Source: Bacillus sp. FSL H8-0547 (lineage in GTDB: Bacteria; Bacillota; Bacilli; Bacillales; Bacillaceae). From it: 64,000 nucleotides of DNA. The position numbers were made by a program, and so were the translations under genes. Below the pieces are notes generated by a model. It had not been told where the DNA came from, searched no databases, and saw only the letters and a program-made list of their open reading frames with translations. Positions 54,176 to 62,124 of this stretch are shown here, piece after piece (within the stretch, counting starts at the first letter, position 1; each line of letters starts with the position of its first letter). The stretch lies in assembly GCA_038002745.1 (NCBI GenBank), contig JBBODD010000001.1, positions 3,286,001 to 3,350,000 on the forward strand. Reading direction: 5' to 3'.

Positions 54176-54487
54176 AATGCTGCCCTATAATCAGGAGCAC
54201 CGGAGAAATAGGGTAACAAAAAGGAAAAATGCATCCTTATTATCAGGAGCGTCGAAAATATGGGGTAGCAAAAAGTAATAATGCTATCCCATAAACGCGA
54301 GCGCCGAAAATATGGGGGAACAAAAAGTGAAAATGCTATCCCATAATCGCGAGCACCGAAAATATAGGGTACCAAAAAGCGAAAATGCTGCCCTATAATC
54401 GGGAGCACCGGAAATATAAGGTACCAAAAAGACAAAATGCTGACCTATAATTAGAAGCTCAAAAAATATAGGATACCAAAAGTGCAA
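54176..54487. repeat. Six 52-bp tandem repeats, each able to form a hairpin
   Basis: Unit starts are at 54176, 54228, 54280, 54332, 54384 and 54436, exactly 52 bases apart. Each unit starts AATGC, has CC(C)(T/A)ATA, a short GGAGC core and then TAT(A/G)GGGTA(A/C)CAAAAAG. The two arms pair, and changes match: unit 1 has CCCTAT with ATAGGG, unit 3 has CCCATA with TATGGG. There are no spacers, so this is not CRISPR. Open frames on the minus strand here are a by-product of the period. Confidence 0.92.
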
Positions 54488-54590
54488 ACCCACTCCTCCA
54501 AATCCACTCCCCATAGCCAAAATGACCCTCTTTTAAAAATTGCGAAAATTCTTTAGAATAGAGTCAGCATCTATTTTAGGAGGTCTCATC

Positions 54591-56243
54591 ATGACAGCAA
54601 AATGGCAATCGAAACAGCAGCTGACAGAGCTTTTAACAGGACTAGTGAATCTTGCGAGCATCACGGGATCAAAGGATGAGATCGCTCTTGCCCAGCATCT
54701 TTATTATGTGCTGAATGATTTTCCTTATTTCAAAGAACATCCGGATCATGTGAAACTGCATCCTCTTGAAGACGGCCGCTATTTCCTGACGGCTTTTGTT
54801 AAAAGCAAGAAAGAAACTGAAGATACGGTAATCCTTATGAGCCATTTCGATGTGGTGGATGTGAAGGATTACGGCCATCTTGAGCATCTTGCCTTCCGTC
54901 CTCATGAATTGACGAAAGAGCTGACCAACGCAGTGAATCTCCTGCCTGCTCCTGTAAAAGAGGATATTGAAACTGGCGACTGGCTGTTTGGCCGGGGAAC
55001 GATGGATATGAAGGCAGGACTGACGGTTCAGCTTGGCATGCTTGAGCAGGCGATGAACGGGGAGTTTGACGGGAATCTGCTCCTGCTGACGGTTCCTGAT
55101 GAAGAAGTGAATTCAGCAGGGATGCTCGGTGCTGTGCCCGTCCTTCAAAAGCTGAAACAAAAACACGGTCTTTCCTACACGGCCTGCGTCAATTCAGAGC
55201 CGATGTTTTCGAGGTATCCGAATGATGAGAACTATTATGTGTACAGCGGATCAATCGGAAAAGTACTGGCCGGATTTTACTGCAGCGGGGTGGAAACCCA
55301 TGTTGGGGAGCCTTTTTCGGGACTGAATGCGAATTTGCTTATTTCCGAGCTGAACAGGCTGCTTGAGCTGAATGAAAACTACTCGGAAAGAGTCGGGGGA
55401 GAAGTGACACCGCCGCCGATGAATCTTATGCAAAAAGATTTGAAAGAGGAGTATTCGGTGCAGATTCCGCATGAAGCCGTTTCGCTGTTTAACATTTTGA
55501 CGATGAAACGCAGCATGCTTGAATTGCACGGGATGCTGATGAATACCGCCTCTGCCGCAGCGCGCAGAGTGGAGAAGTTTTATGATGAAAAAGCCAGGCA
55601 TTACAGCAAGTCTGTCGGCTACACGCCTGCATCCTACCGGGTAACGGTCATGTCTTATGACGAACTGCTTGCCTACGCCATTCAAAAGGTCGGCGAGGAA
55701 GAAGTCAACAGGCACATAGGGTACTTGAAAGCCAACCGCGGTGATCTTGATGACCGTCATTTTACGAATAAAATTGTTTCCGGTCTGTCCGGGCTGTGCA
55801 AGGAGCTTGCTCCTTTAATCGTTGTGTTCTACAGTCCGCCGTTTTATCCGTCCGTTTCATCTAAAGAGGACGCGTTTATCCAGGAGGTCCTGTCGGATGT
55901 GCAGAGCTATGCCGGCAGCAATTTCGGAATCTCTCTTGTGAATCAGGAGTACTTTGCGGGCCTGTCGGATCTGAGCTTTCTTCAGCTGCGTGACAGTGAG
56001 GAGTCAATCCGCGAGCTGACGGCCAATATGCCGATCTACGGGGATCACTATAAGCTGCCGCTTGATGAAATTAAAGCGCTGAATATTCCTGTTTTAAACG
56101 TCGGCCCTTACGGAAAAGACCCGCATAAGTGGACAGAGCGCCTGCATCTGCCGTACTCCTTTGAAACGTGCCCGGAGCTTCTGAATTATACATTGAAACA
56201 AATTTTTAAAAAAGCAGACAGTGATGAACTGCATCAGGCTTGA
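54591..56243 (+). CDS. yqjN: M20-family peptidase/amidase, RocB-like
   Basis: 550 aa from ATG 54591 with TAGGAGG upstream. Metal ligands appear as 'LMSHFDVVDVKDYG' (H and D) and 'LFGRGTMDMKAGLTVQLG' (D), then 'LLLTVPDEEVNSAGM' (EE, catalytic Glu and ligand) and a late 'SEP'. The family is M20 amidohydrolases like RocB and B. subtilis YqjN (about the same length). The substrate is not known. Confidence 0.9.
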   Translation: MTAKWQSKQQLTELLTGLVNLASITGSKDEIALAQHLYYVLNDFPYFKEHPDHVKLHPLEDGRYFLTAFVKSKKETEDTVILMSHFDVVDVKDYGHLEHLAFRPHELTKELTNAVNLLPAPVKEDIETGDWLFGRGTMDMKAGLTVQLGMLEQAMNGEFDGNLLLLTVPDEEVNSAGMLGAVPVLQKLKQKHGLSYTACVNSEPMFSRYPNDENYYVYSGSIGKVLAGFYCSGVETHVGEPFSGLNANLLISELNRLLELNENYSERVGGEVTPPPMNLMQKDLKEEYSVQIPHEAVSLFNILTMKRSMLELHGMLMNTASAAARRVEKFYDEKARHYSKSVGYTPASYRVTVMSYDELLAYAIQKVGEEEVNRHIGYLKANRGDLDDRHFTNKIVSGLSGLCKELAPLIVVFYSPPFYPSVSSKEDAFIQEVLSDVQSYAGSNFGISLVNQEYFAGLSDLSFLQLRDSEESIRELTANMPIYGDHYKLPLDEIKALNIPVLNVGPYGKDPHKWTERLHLPYSFETCPELLNYTLKQIFKKADSDELHQA

Positions 56244-56998
56244 GCTGAAAAATTCGAGGGGACTTACCCTCATCGGCCATTTATATGAAGCAGCTTCCCG
56301 CAGACTTGTCATCATGTGCCGGGTTTACGTCGGACAAGTCATCGCGTGGCCGGTTCGACCGGTTTGCCGCTGTCTTCCAGTCGCTCGGATGGAACGTGCT
56401 TGCCTTTGATTTCAGCGGCTGCGGCGAGAGTGATGACGATACGCTGACAATGGCAAAAGAAAAGGATGATCTTCAGTCGGTTATTGAATACGCAAAACAA
56501 CGCGGCTTTCATTCGATTGTCCTTTATGGCCACAGCCTTGGAAGCAGAATCTATACAAGAGAAGTGAAAACGATGATTCTGACTGGTGCGTCAACAGGCC
56601 CGAACACGTACAACTGGAATGACCACTTCACAGCTGAGCAAATGAGAGAGCTGCATGAAACAGGAGTGATTACAGAGCATCTTTCCTCCGGTCCCCGGAA
56701 ACAAATCATCATCGATCAGCAGATGCTCCTTGATTTTGAACAGGGGAACCAGAAGGAGCTGCTGTCGGCCGTTGCTTGTCCGATTTTGATCATACACGGG
56801 AATGCGGACGAAGAAGAAAGGATGCTTTCGGAGACGTCAAAAAGGGGAATGAAGTGGCTGCCTGAAGGTTCAAAACTTGAGGTGATCGATGGAGCTTCGC
56901 ACAGTTTTATGGAGCATCTTGATGAAGTTGAAAAGCTTGCTGTAGAGTGGCTATGCAGTCAGATAGACGGGGGAGGGAGAACAGAATGTTCATCGTAA
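56224..56998 (+). pseudogene. Alpha/beta hydrolase (YqjL-like) gene with a frameshift
   Basis: The first frame gives 'LELKNSRGLTLIGHLYEAAS' and 'RRLVIMC'; the second gives 'GFTSDKSSRGRFDRFAAVFQ' to the end at 56998. Joining them needs one extra base near 56320 ('MC-HGFTSDK', the H of the oxyanion HG motif). The rest is intact: nucleophile in 'LYGHSLGSRIY', Asp in 'IIHGNADEEE' and His in 'DGASHSFMEH'. Since the gene is otherwise perfect, a sequencing indel is a strong possibility. Confidence 0.8.
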
Positions 56999-57424
56999 AC
57001 GCAGAAGGAGCCGTTTTTAAAGAAGATAAATGGCTGATTATCGAACGCAGCCTGCAGGAGGAGCACGCCGCAGGGCTGCTTTCCCTGCCAGGCGGAAAAG
57101 CCGAAAAAGAAGGCGCTGCAATGGATATTCTGGAAAACACGGTCAAACGGGAAGTGGAAGAGGAGACAGGTGTTGTGGTTAAGGATGAAGTCCAATATGT
57201 TCATAGTGCATCGTTCGAGTCAGATGACGGCTTTCCTGTCGTGAACATCGTGTTTTTATGCGAATATAAAAGCGGGACGGCCCATCCGAAAAGCGAGGAG
57301 GAAGTTTCGGCTGTTGCCTGGATGACGGCGGAGGAAATTTTTGCTCAATTCGAATGCACCTGTGTGGCTGAAAACCAGTATCCGTCTTGCAGAACGCAAA
57401 AAAGCGGCAGGCGTCATCCTTTAA
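56986..57424 (+). pseudogene. Nudix hydrolase gene with a frameshift near the end
   Basis: From ATG 56986 (GGGGGAGGGAG upstream) it reads 'MFIVNAEGAVFKEDKWLIIE' and 'LSLPGGKAEKEGAAMDILEN' then 'TVKREVEEETGVVV', a Nudix box with an insertion. As read, the frame runs on through the terminator hairpin. A one-base shift at about 57350 instead gives 'HSNAPVWLKTSIRLAERKKA' and a stop at 57424, just before the loop of the terminator, which is clearly the normal end. Confidence 0.78.
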
Positions 57425-57450
57425 CGGGATGGCGTCCGGCCGCTTTTTTT
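57398..57450. terminator. Long bidirectional terminator
   Basis: AAAAGCGGC..GGCGTCATCC pairs with GGATGGCGTCCGGCCGCTTTTTTT. It lies between the Nudix gene and the convergent B12-protein gene and overlaps the ends of both. Confidence 0.88.
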
Positions 57451-58144
57451 AATATCGGGTCAGACTTTCATTTGCTTTTACAGTAAGCAAAGAAGATCTG
57501 CCGCTGTTTTTAATCAGACTGTGTCTCTTCAGCCAGTTGTCCACCGATTTCAGGTCGTACATGATTTCTGTGTTTCCAGAGCTGTAAGGACTGATATCAT
57601 ACTGGCCGACAATTCGTCCCCCAAGCAGGATCGCCGGGTGGTTAGGAAGGGAAGAAAGGGCATCAATGTACTTTTTGACGTTCGGAAGATGATATACGAT
57701 AGATACTGAAAGGCAAATCACTTCCGGTTTCCAGAGTTCTGCTTTCTTGATGGCGTACTCCAGCGGAAGATTTGGTCCTAAGTAATGGGTTTCCCAGCCC
57801 TGCTGATCAAACAGGCTGTTGACCATCTTCAGTCCGAGATAATGCTGCTCGCCTTCCACGCAAAGCAGCATGGCCTTGTTTCTGTTTTCTGACTCGGGAT
57901 ACTGTTCCGGTGGATACAGGGTTGAAAGGATAAAGTCGCACACAACACTTGCAAGGTGTTCATCTGCAACCGTAATCTCATTATTTTCCCATAAGTCCCC
58001 GACATGCTGCATGGCGGGGGTAAACAACTCTTCAAACAGTTGGATCCGTGACAGGTGACTGTGGTCCTTAACCAGCTGAACAGCGGCTGTTTCATTGCCG
58101 TCAAGCAGCAGGTTTGCAAACTCAAAAGCTGCTGAACTCTTCAT
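57449..58144 (-). CDS. B12-binding domain protein with W-x9-EH photoreceptor-type motif
   Basis: 231 aa from ATG 58144 (GGGG eight bases before). Residues 1-75 form a helical bundle ending 'GDLWENNEITVADEHLAS', with W52 followed after nine residues by E62-H63. This W-x9-EH is the mark of the light-sensing adenosylcobalamin proteins of the CarH/LitR group (family knowledge). A Rossmann B12 domain follows with 'GEQHYLGLKM' (E-x-H-x-x-G, H101 as cobalt ligand), 'SVS' and 'GGR'. There is no DNA-binding domain. It is the last gene of a three-gene operon. Confidence 0.82.
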   Translation of the reverse strand: MKSSAAFEFANLLLDGNETAAVQLVKDHSHLSRIQLFEELFTPAMQHVGDLWENNEITVADEHLASVVCDFILSTLYPPEQYPESENRNKAMLLCVEGEQHYLGLKMVNSLFDQQGWETHYLGPNLPLEYAIKKAELWKPEVICLSVSIVYHLPNVKKYIDALSSLPNHPAILLGGRIVGQYDISPYSSGNTEIMYDLKSVDNWLKRHSLIKNSGRSSLLTVKANESLTRY

Positions 58145-58164
58145 ACAGAGCACCCCATTTCTCT

Positions 58165-58527
58165 TTATTTCTCGTTCATTAGTGCATCTGTGCCGGCTTT
58201 AAGGTAAGCCAGGTAGGCAGACACTCTCTCCTGATCCTGAATCTCCATTTCAAGGAGCACTTCTTTCAAGTAATCATAGTTATCAATCAAATGCTGCGTC
58301 TTCATGCCGTGTTTGACAAGAATGCCGTTCAGCCAGATGGCATAGTCCGCAAACACCTGGGCATTTTCCAGGTCATAGGCGGTTTGAAGGTGCTTAAGAT
58401 GATGATGATTATCTTCTCTGCATTTCTCTTTGCCTTTTTCTCCGAATCTCTCAAGAAGGGACGGCTCATTTTGATAGATTTTCTCGGTTGCTTCATATAC
58501 AATCTGATCCGCAGGGAAAAAGCTCAT
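58165..58527 (-). CDS. All-helical protein of the B12/ABM operon
   Basis: 120 aa; its start overlaps the stop of the ABM gene (ATGA). Helices: 'ADQIVYEATEKIYQNEPSLL', 'KCREDNHHHLKHLQTAYDLE', 'VFADYAIWLNGILVKHGMKT' and 'LIDNYDYLKEVLLE'. The 'HHLKHL...FADY..WL...L...G' pattern resembles, from memory, the N-terminal helical domain of longer B12-binding proteins in other phyla. Here it would be a separate subunit of the same sensor. No cofactor site is proven; His36-39 are ligand candidates. Confidence 0.65.
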   Translation of the reverse strand: MSFFPADQIVYEATEKIYQNEPSLLERFGEKGKEKCREDNHHHLKHLQTAYDLENAQVFADYAIWLNGILVKHGMKTQHLIDNYDYLKEVLLEMEIQDQERVSAYLAYLKAGTDALMNEK

Positions 58528-58829
58528 CGCGCGACCACCTTGTATTGTTTTACCTTTGGAATGACAGCAGCGAGTTCCTGATCCGGATACTTCTTTTCAA
58601 GGTCATGAATCTTTTTGAAATCCTCGCTTTTGACCCAGTTCATGTAATCTTCTCTTCTTTCAAATAGCAGCTGCACGGTTAATTCTCCCGGCCGCTTATC
58701 ATTTTGCAGAAGCAGAAAATCAACAAATCCGTCTGCTTCATCTACCATTCTTGAACGGTTCTGATATATGGAAATGACTTCTTCGGCCTTTGCATCCGGC
58801 ACATCGAAGGTCGAAAAAACTGTATACAT
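58524..58829 (-). CDS. ABM/HmoA-like monooxygenase-fold protein
   Basis: 101 aa. 'YTVFSTFDVPDAKAEEVISI' then 'RSRMVDEADGFVDFLLLQND' and 'ELTVQLLFERREDYMNWVKS' are the ferredoxin-like fold of antibiotic biosynthesis monooxygenases and IsdG/HmoA heme-degrading enzymes. The usual heme-binding His and catalytic Asn-Trp are not all evident: W65 ('YMNWVKS') and H74 fit. It could degrade heme or act as a sensor partner. First gene of the operon, 76 bp behind proI. Confidence 0.78.
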   Translation of the reverse strand: MYTVFSTFDVPDAKAEEVISIYQNRSRMVDEADGFVDFLLLQNDKRPGELTVQLLFERREDYMNWVKSEDFKKIHDLEKKYPDQELAAVIPKVKQYKVVAR

Positions 58830-58904
58830 GCAACCACCTGTCTGTAAATGTGACGTTCCTTTTTAACTTCAACAAGGCTGAGATATTTCCTGCACCTTAT
58901 CTTG

Positions 58905-59744
58905 TCAAGTATGCTCTTTTTGAGCGTTTTTTGCAAACAATTCACCCATTTCGGCAGAGCGTTCCGTCGCTGTTTTCACACATTCTCTTAATGCTTTTTT
59001 AACGGCATAGTGCTCAAGCCTTGCAATGCCGGCCTCTGTCGTGCCCCCCGGACTTGTTACTTCTTTTCTGAGAAGTTCCGGCTGTTTTCCAGAATGCAGG
59101 AGCATTTCGGCCGCTCCTAGGAGAGTCTGGGCAATAAGTGCTTTTGCCGTGTGTGCTTCAATGCCATTATCGGCTGCAGCTGCTTCCAGTGCCTCTGCTA
59201 AGTAATAGATGTAGGCAGGTCCGCTCCCTGAAAGGCCTGTAACCGCATCGAGCTGGTTTTCTGAAACGTGCACGACCGTACCGATCGCGCGGAACAGTTC
59301 GGATGCTGCATCCAGTTCCGCCTGGCTGACTTCCGGTGTGCAGGCAAGGGCGGTTGCCGATTTCCGGATGGCAGCTGATGTATTTGGCATAGCCCTGATT
59401 ACGGACAGTTTTTTTCCGAAAAGCTCCTGAATCGTTTCTGTAGAAATTCCCGCAAGGACTGAAATAATTAATTGGCTGCCTGTCACATGCTCCCGTATGC
59501 TTTCAATCCCTGCTCTGACATCTTTCGGCTTCATGGCAAGAATGATGATATCGGCATGTTTGACAGCTTCGCGCTTGTCTCTTGTGACTGAGACTCCGTA
59601 GGACTCTTTTAAAAATGAAAGGCGTTCATCATTTGAATGGTTCGTGACAACTAGTTGGCCAGGGAGGCAGACACCGTCGCTGATTAACCCGTTGATGATG
59701 GCTTCGGCTATAGCTCCTGCACCTGTAAATGCGATGTTTTTCAT
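58905..59744 (-). CDS. proI: Pyrroline-5-carboxylate reductase
   Basis: 279 aa from ATG 59744 with AGGAGGA upstream. 'IAFTGAGAIAEAIINGLISD' is the NADPH-binding loop, 'RAMPNTSAAIRKSATALA' and 'LSGSGPAYIYYLAEALEAAA' the substrate side, and 'KEVTSPGGTTEAGIARLE' the C-terminal signature. It makes the last step of proline synthesis. A T-box leader precedes it, so it is induced when tRNA-Pro is uncharged. Order matches B. subtilis yqjO. Confidence 0.95.
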   Translation of the reverse strand: MKNIAFTGAGAIAEAIINGLISDGVCLPGQLVVTNHSNDERLSFLKESYGVSVTRDKREAVKHADIIILAMKPKDVRAGIESIREHVTGSQLIISVLAGISTETIQELFGKKLSVIRAMPNTSAAIRKSATALACTPEVSQAELDAASELFRAIGTVVHVSENQLDAVTGLSGSGPAYIYYLAEALEAAAADNGIEAHTAKALIAQTLLGAAEMLLHSGKQPELLRKEVTSPGGTTEAGIARLEHYAVKKALRECVKTATERSAEMGELFAKNAQKEHT

Positions 59745-59764
59745 CTTTTTCCTCCTGAAATTTT

Positions 59765-60048
59765 TTTCAAAATAAAAACCGCCTCGTCCAGTAAAAAAAG
59801 GACGAAACGGTTTCCGCGGTACCACCTTCATTGAGCGACGTGAATCACTCCAGCTTATGCTCCCGTATCGAGGGGCAGCGTCAGGTTTGCCTGAAAGCTC
59901 ACAGGGCAGGTTCGACCGGCAAGAGGATGATGAAACCTTTCAGCCGGCGGGTTTCATTCTCTGTTCATCATTGCGGATCTACTATTCCTGTTCACAGCTC
60001 ATTACGTTATTTATTTTGCAGCATTCGCGCGTTAAAGCATATTAGTTG
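59765..60048 (-). promoter_or_regulatory. T-box leader of proI, specifier CCU (Pro)
   Basis: On the minus strand the T-box core AATGAAGGTGGTACCGCGG lies at about 59832-59814, followed by a terminator AAACCGTTTCGTCC..GGACGAGGCGGTTTTT at 59812-59774. Stem I begins with AGTAGATCC, and its 3' side has GAACCTG, which reads as specifier CCU for proline (complement of 59908-59910), fitting the gene. Uncharged tRNA-Pro should favour the antiterminator. Confidence 0.9.
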
Positions 60049-60054
60049 TTCATC

Positions 60055-60084
60055 ATTATGCGAGGTTGGACAGGCGTTTGTCAA
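60055..60084 (-). promoter_or_regulatory. Sigma-A promoter of the T-box/proI transcript
   Basis: On the minus strand TTGACA (60084-60079), 18 bases, CATAAT (60060-60055). It gives a leader of about 300 bases to the proI start. Confidence 0.75.
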
Positions 60085-60242
60085 GGAGTATTTTTTCAAT
60101 AATGACCGGTGAATTATTTGAAAATAATGACACGTTTGCAGGGAACGTGTAAAATAGGCTTAATAATAGGTGAATAAGCATTCATTTTACATGTATTGAA
60201 TATAGTAGACATATATAAAAATAACAAAATGAGGACGATGGT

Positions 60243-61199
60243 ATGAAACTAAAATCAGATTACATAATCCCTATCACCCTCCCGACGCCTTTTCCTGTGG
60301 GGGATGTGAACGTTTATCTTGTAAAAGGAGACCGCCTTACCCTGATTGATGCCGGCCCGAAAACACCTGAGGCATTTGCCGCTCTTACAGCCCAGATGAA
60401 GGATGCCGGGTACCGGCCGGAGGACATCGAACAGGTGATTTTGACCCACCACCATCCGGATCATGTCGGGCTGCTCGATTATCTGCCCGAGTCTGCTGAA
60501 GTGATCGGTCACCGCTACAATGCTCCGTGGATCAGCCAGGACCAGGTATTTATGGAAGAGCAAAAGACCTTTTTTCTGAAGCTGTTTGCCGAGTTGGGCG
60601 TTGAAGAAAAGCAGCTTCCTTACCTTGCGAGATTTGTATCGAATCTAAAATATTCATGCAAACGGGAGCTCTCATCAGACCTTAGAGAAGGAGATCCTGT
60701 TCCGGGAATGAACGGGTGGCACGTCATTGAGACACCGGGGCATGCGCAGACGCATATCGCGCTTTACAGGGCTGAGGATGGCATGATGTTTGGAGGGGAC
60801 CATATCCTGAAGCATATATCGGCAAATCCGTTATTGGAACCGTCGATGGAAGGCGGGGCGCGGCCGAAACCGCAGCTGCAGTTTAATGAATCCTTTGAGG
60901 CTCTTTTGAAAATCCCGCTCTCAAGTGTGCATTCCGGGCATGGTGAAACTGTCGCAAATCCGCACGAACTGATACAATATCGGTTGAAAAGACAAAAAGA
61001 ACGCGCCTATGAAGTGCTGTCGTTTTTAAAAGAAAAGCCGATGACAGCGTTTGAAGTATCCGAAAGGCTGTTTCCGCATCTTTATCAGAAGCAGATGATG
61101 CTCACGATGTCAGAAACGGTGGGACAGCTGGATTATCTGGAAGCTATGGGGGAAATTAAGGGTCAAATGGAAGGGGTACACATCCTTTACTCTTGCTGA
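60243..61199 (+). CDS. yqjP: Metallo-beta-lactamase-fold hydrolase YqjP
   Basis: 318 aa. '[20 protein letters not shown]' is the typical start; the zinc motif is '[15 protein letters not shown]' (H-x-H-x-D-H), with '[13 protein letters not shown]', 'MMFGGDHIL' and 'VHSGHGETV' as further ligands. The C-terminal winged-helix-like part ('[16 protein letters not shown]') is that of the glyoxalase-II-like/LACTB2 group. The substrate is unknown. Overlaps in transcription with yqjQ. Confidence 0.9.
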   Translation: MKLKSDYIIPITLPTPFPVGDVNVYLVKGDRLTLIDAGPKTPEAFAALTAQMKDAGYRPEDIEQVILTHHHPDHVGLLDYLPESAEVIGHRYNAPWISQDQVFMEEQKTFFLKLFAELGVEEKQLPYLARFVSNLKYSCKRELSSDLREGDPVPGMNGWHVIETPGHAQTHIALYRAEDGMMFGGDHILKHISANPLLEPSMEGGARPKPQLQFNESFEALLKIPLSSVHSGHGETVANPHELIQYRLKRQKERAYEVLSFLKEKPMTAFEVSERLFPHLYQKQMMLTMSETVGQLDYLEAMGEIKGQMEGVHILYSC

Positions 61200-61209
61200 G
61201 GTGAGCGAA

Positions 61210-62004
61210 ATGAATCAAAAACTGAAAGACCGCTATGTCGTCATTACAGGCGCATCAGGCGGGATCGGCGAAAAAATGGCCGCACTCGCAGCGGCAAGCG
61301 GCGCACATCCAATCCTGATTGCAAGACGGGCTGACCTGCTTGCGGCAGCAGCAAAACGAATCTCTGATCAATATGGCGTCACCTGCACGTATTATCCGCT
61401 GGACGTAAGCGACCTGGACGCTGTTGCACAGACGTTCGCCCGGATTTTAGACAGTGTTCCCCAGATTGATGTGCTTGTGAACAACGCCGGTTTCGGCATC
61501 TTTAACACAGTGGAAGAAGCAACGCTGGATGAAATGACCTCCATGTTTGAGGTTAACGTATTCGGACTGATCGCCTGCACCAAAATGGTCCTGCCGGGGA
61601 TGAGAGCACGGAACGACGGCCATATCATCAACATTGCCTCACAGGCCGGAAAGCTCGCAACACCGAAATCAAGCCTGTACTCAGCCACAAAGCATGCGGT
61701 TCTCGGCTTCACGAACAGCCTCCGGATGGAGCTTGCCGGCACCGGCATTCACGTAACATCTGTCAATCCGGGCCCTATCCAGACGAATTTTTTCAATATT
61801 GCAGATCAGAGCGGAACGTACGTGAAAAATGTTCAGCGCTTCATGCTTGATCCTGATAAAGTATCTGAAAAAATTGTCAGCGCCATGATGACCGAAAAGC
61901 GCGAAATCAACCTTCCCGGCTGGATGAATGCCGGCAGCAGCTTTTATCAGCTCATGCCGCGCGTGTTTGAAAAGCTCGCGGGAAAAGCACTATCAAGAAA
62001 ATAA
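61210..62004 (+). CDS. yqjQ: Short-chain dehydrogenase/reductase YqjQ
   Basis: 264 aa from ATG 61210 (GAGGTGAG upstream). '[20 protein letters not shown]' is the NADP(H)-binding TGxxxGxG, '[11 protein letters not shown]' the NNAG motif, and '[20 protein letters not shown]' the catalytic Y-x3-K with Ser before. The substrate is unknown. It follows yqjP by 10 bases, so the two form one operon, as in B. subtilis. Confidence 0.93.
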   Translation: MNQKLKDRYVVITGASGGIGEKMAALAAASGAHPILIARRADLLAAAAKRISDQYGVTCTYYPLDVSDLDAVAQTFARILDSVPQIDVLVNNAGFGIFNTVEEATLDEMTSMFEVNVFGLIACTKMVLPGMRARNDGHIINIASQAGKLATPKSSLYSATKHAVLGFTNSLRMELAGTGIHVTSVNPGPIQTNFFNIADQSGTYVKNVQRFMLDPDKVSEKIVSAMMTEKREINLPGWMNAGSSFYQLMPRVFEKLAGKALSRK

Positions 62005-62010
62005 AGACAA

Positions 62011-62046
62011 AAAACAGCCCTGCTCTCATGAGCAGGGCTGTTTTTT
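62011..62046 (+). terminator. Rho-independent terminator after yqjQ
   Basis: AACAGCCCTGCTC pairs perfectly with GAGCAGGGCTGTT around a four-base loop, followed by TTTT. Confidence 0.92.
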
Positions 62047-62057
62047 GAGGGGAAAAC

Positions 62058-62087
62058 TCATACTTTACCAGTGTTTACCTCATACTA
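62058..62087 (+). promoter_or_regulatory. Candidate sigma-G promoter of the ger operon
   Basis: CATACTA at 62081-62087 is an exact -10 of forespore sigma-G/sigma-F promoters, and TCATAC at 62058-62063 is a fair -35 with 17 bases between. A germinant-receptor operon is expected to be transcribed by sigma-G. Confidence 0.6.
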
Positions 62088-62124
62088 CGTGTAATAATCT
62101 GTTACCAGGAGGTGAAGGCCGGAC

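Noticed and set aside
54176-54487. CRISPR array
   Set aside because: Units are contiguous and vary along their whole length; no unique spacers and no cas gene in the window.
54142-54520. Minus-strand open frames of 78-97 codons with repeated protein units
   Set aside because: They arise from the 52-bp repeat and its hairpins; no ribosome binding site, and period 52 is not a multiple of three, so units shift frame.
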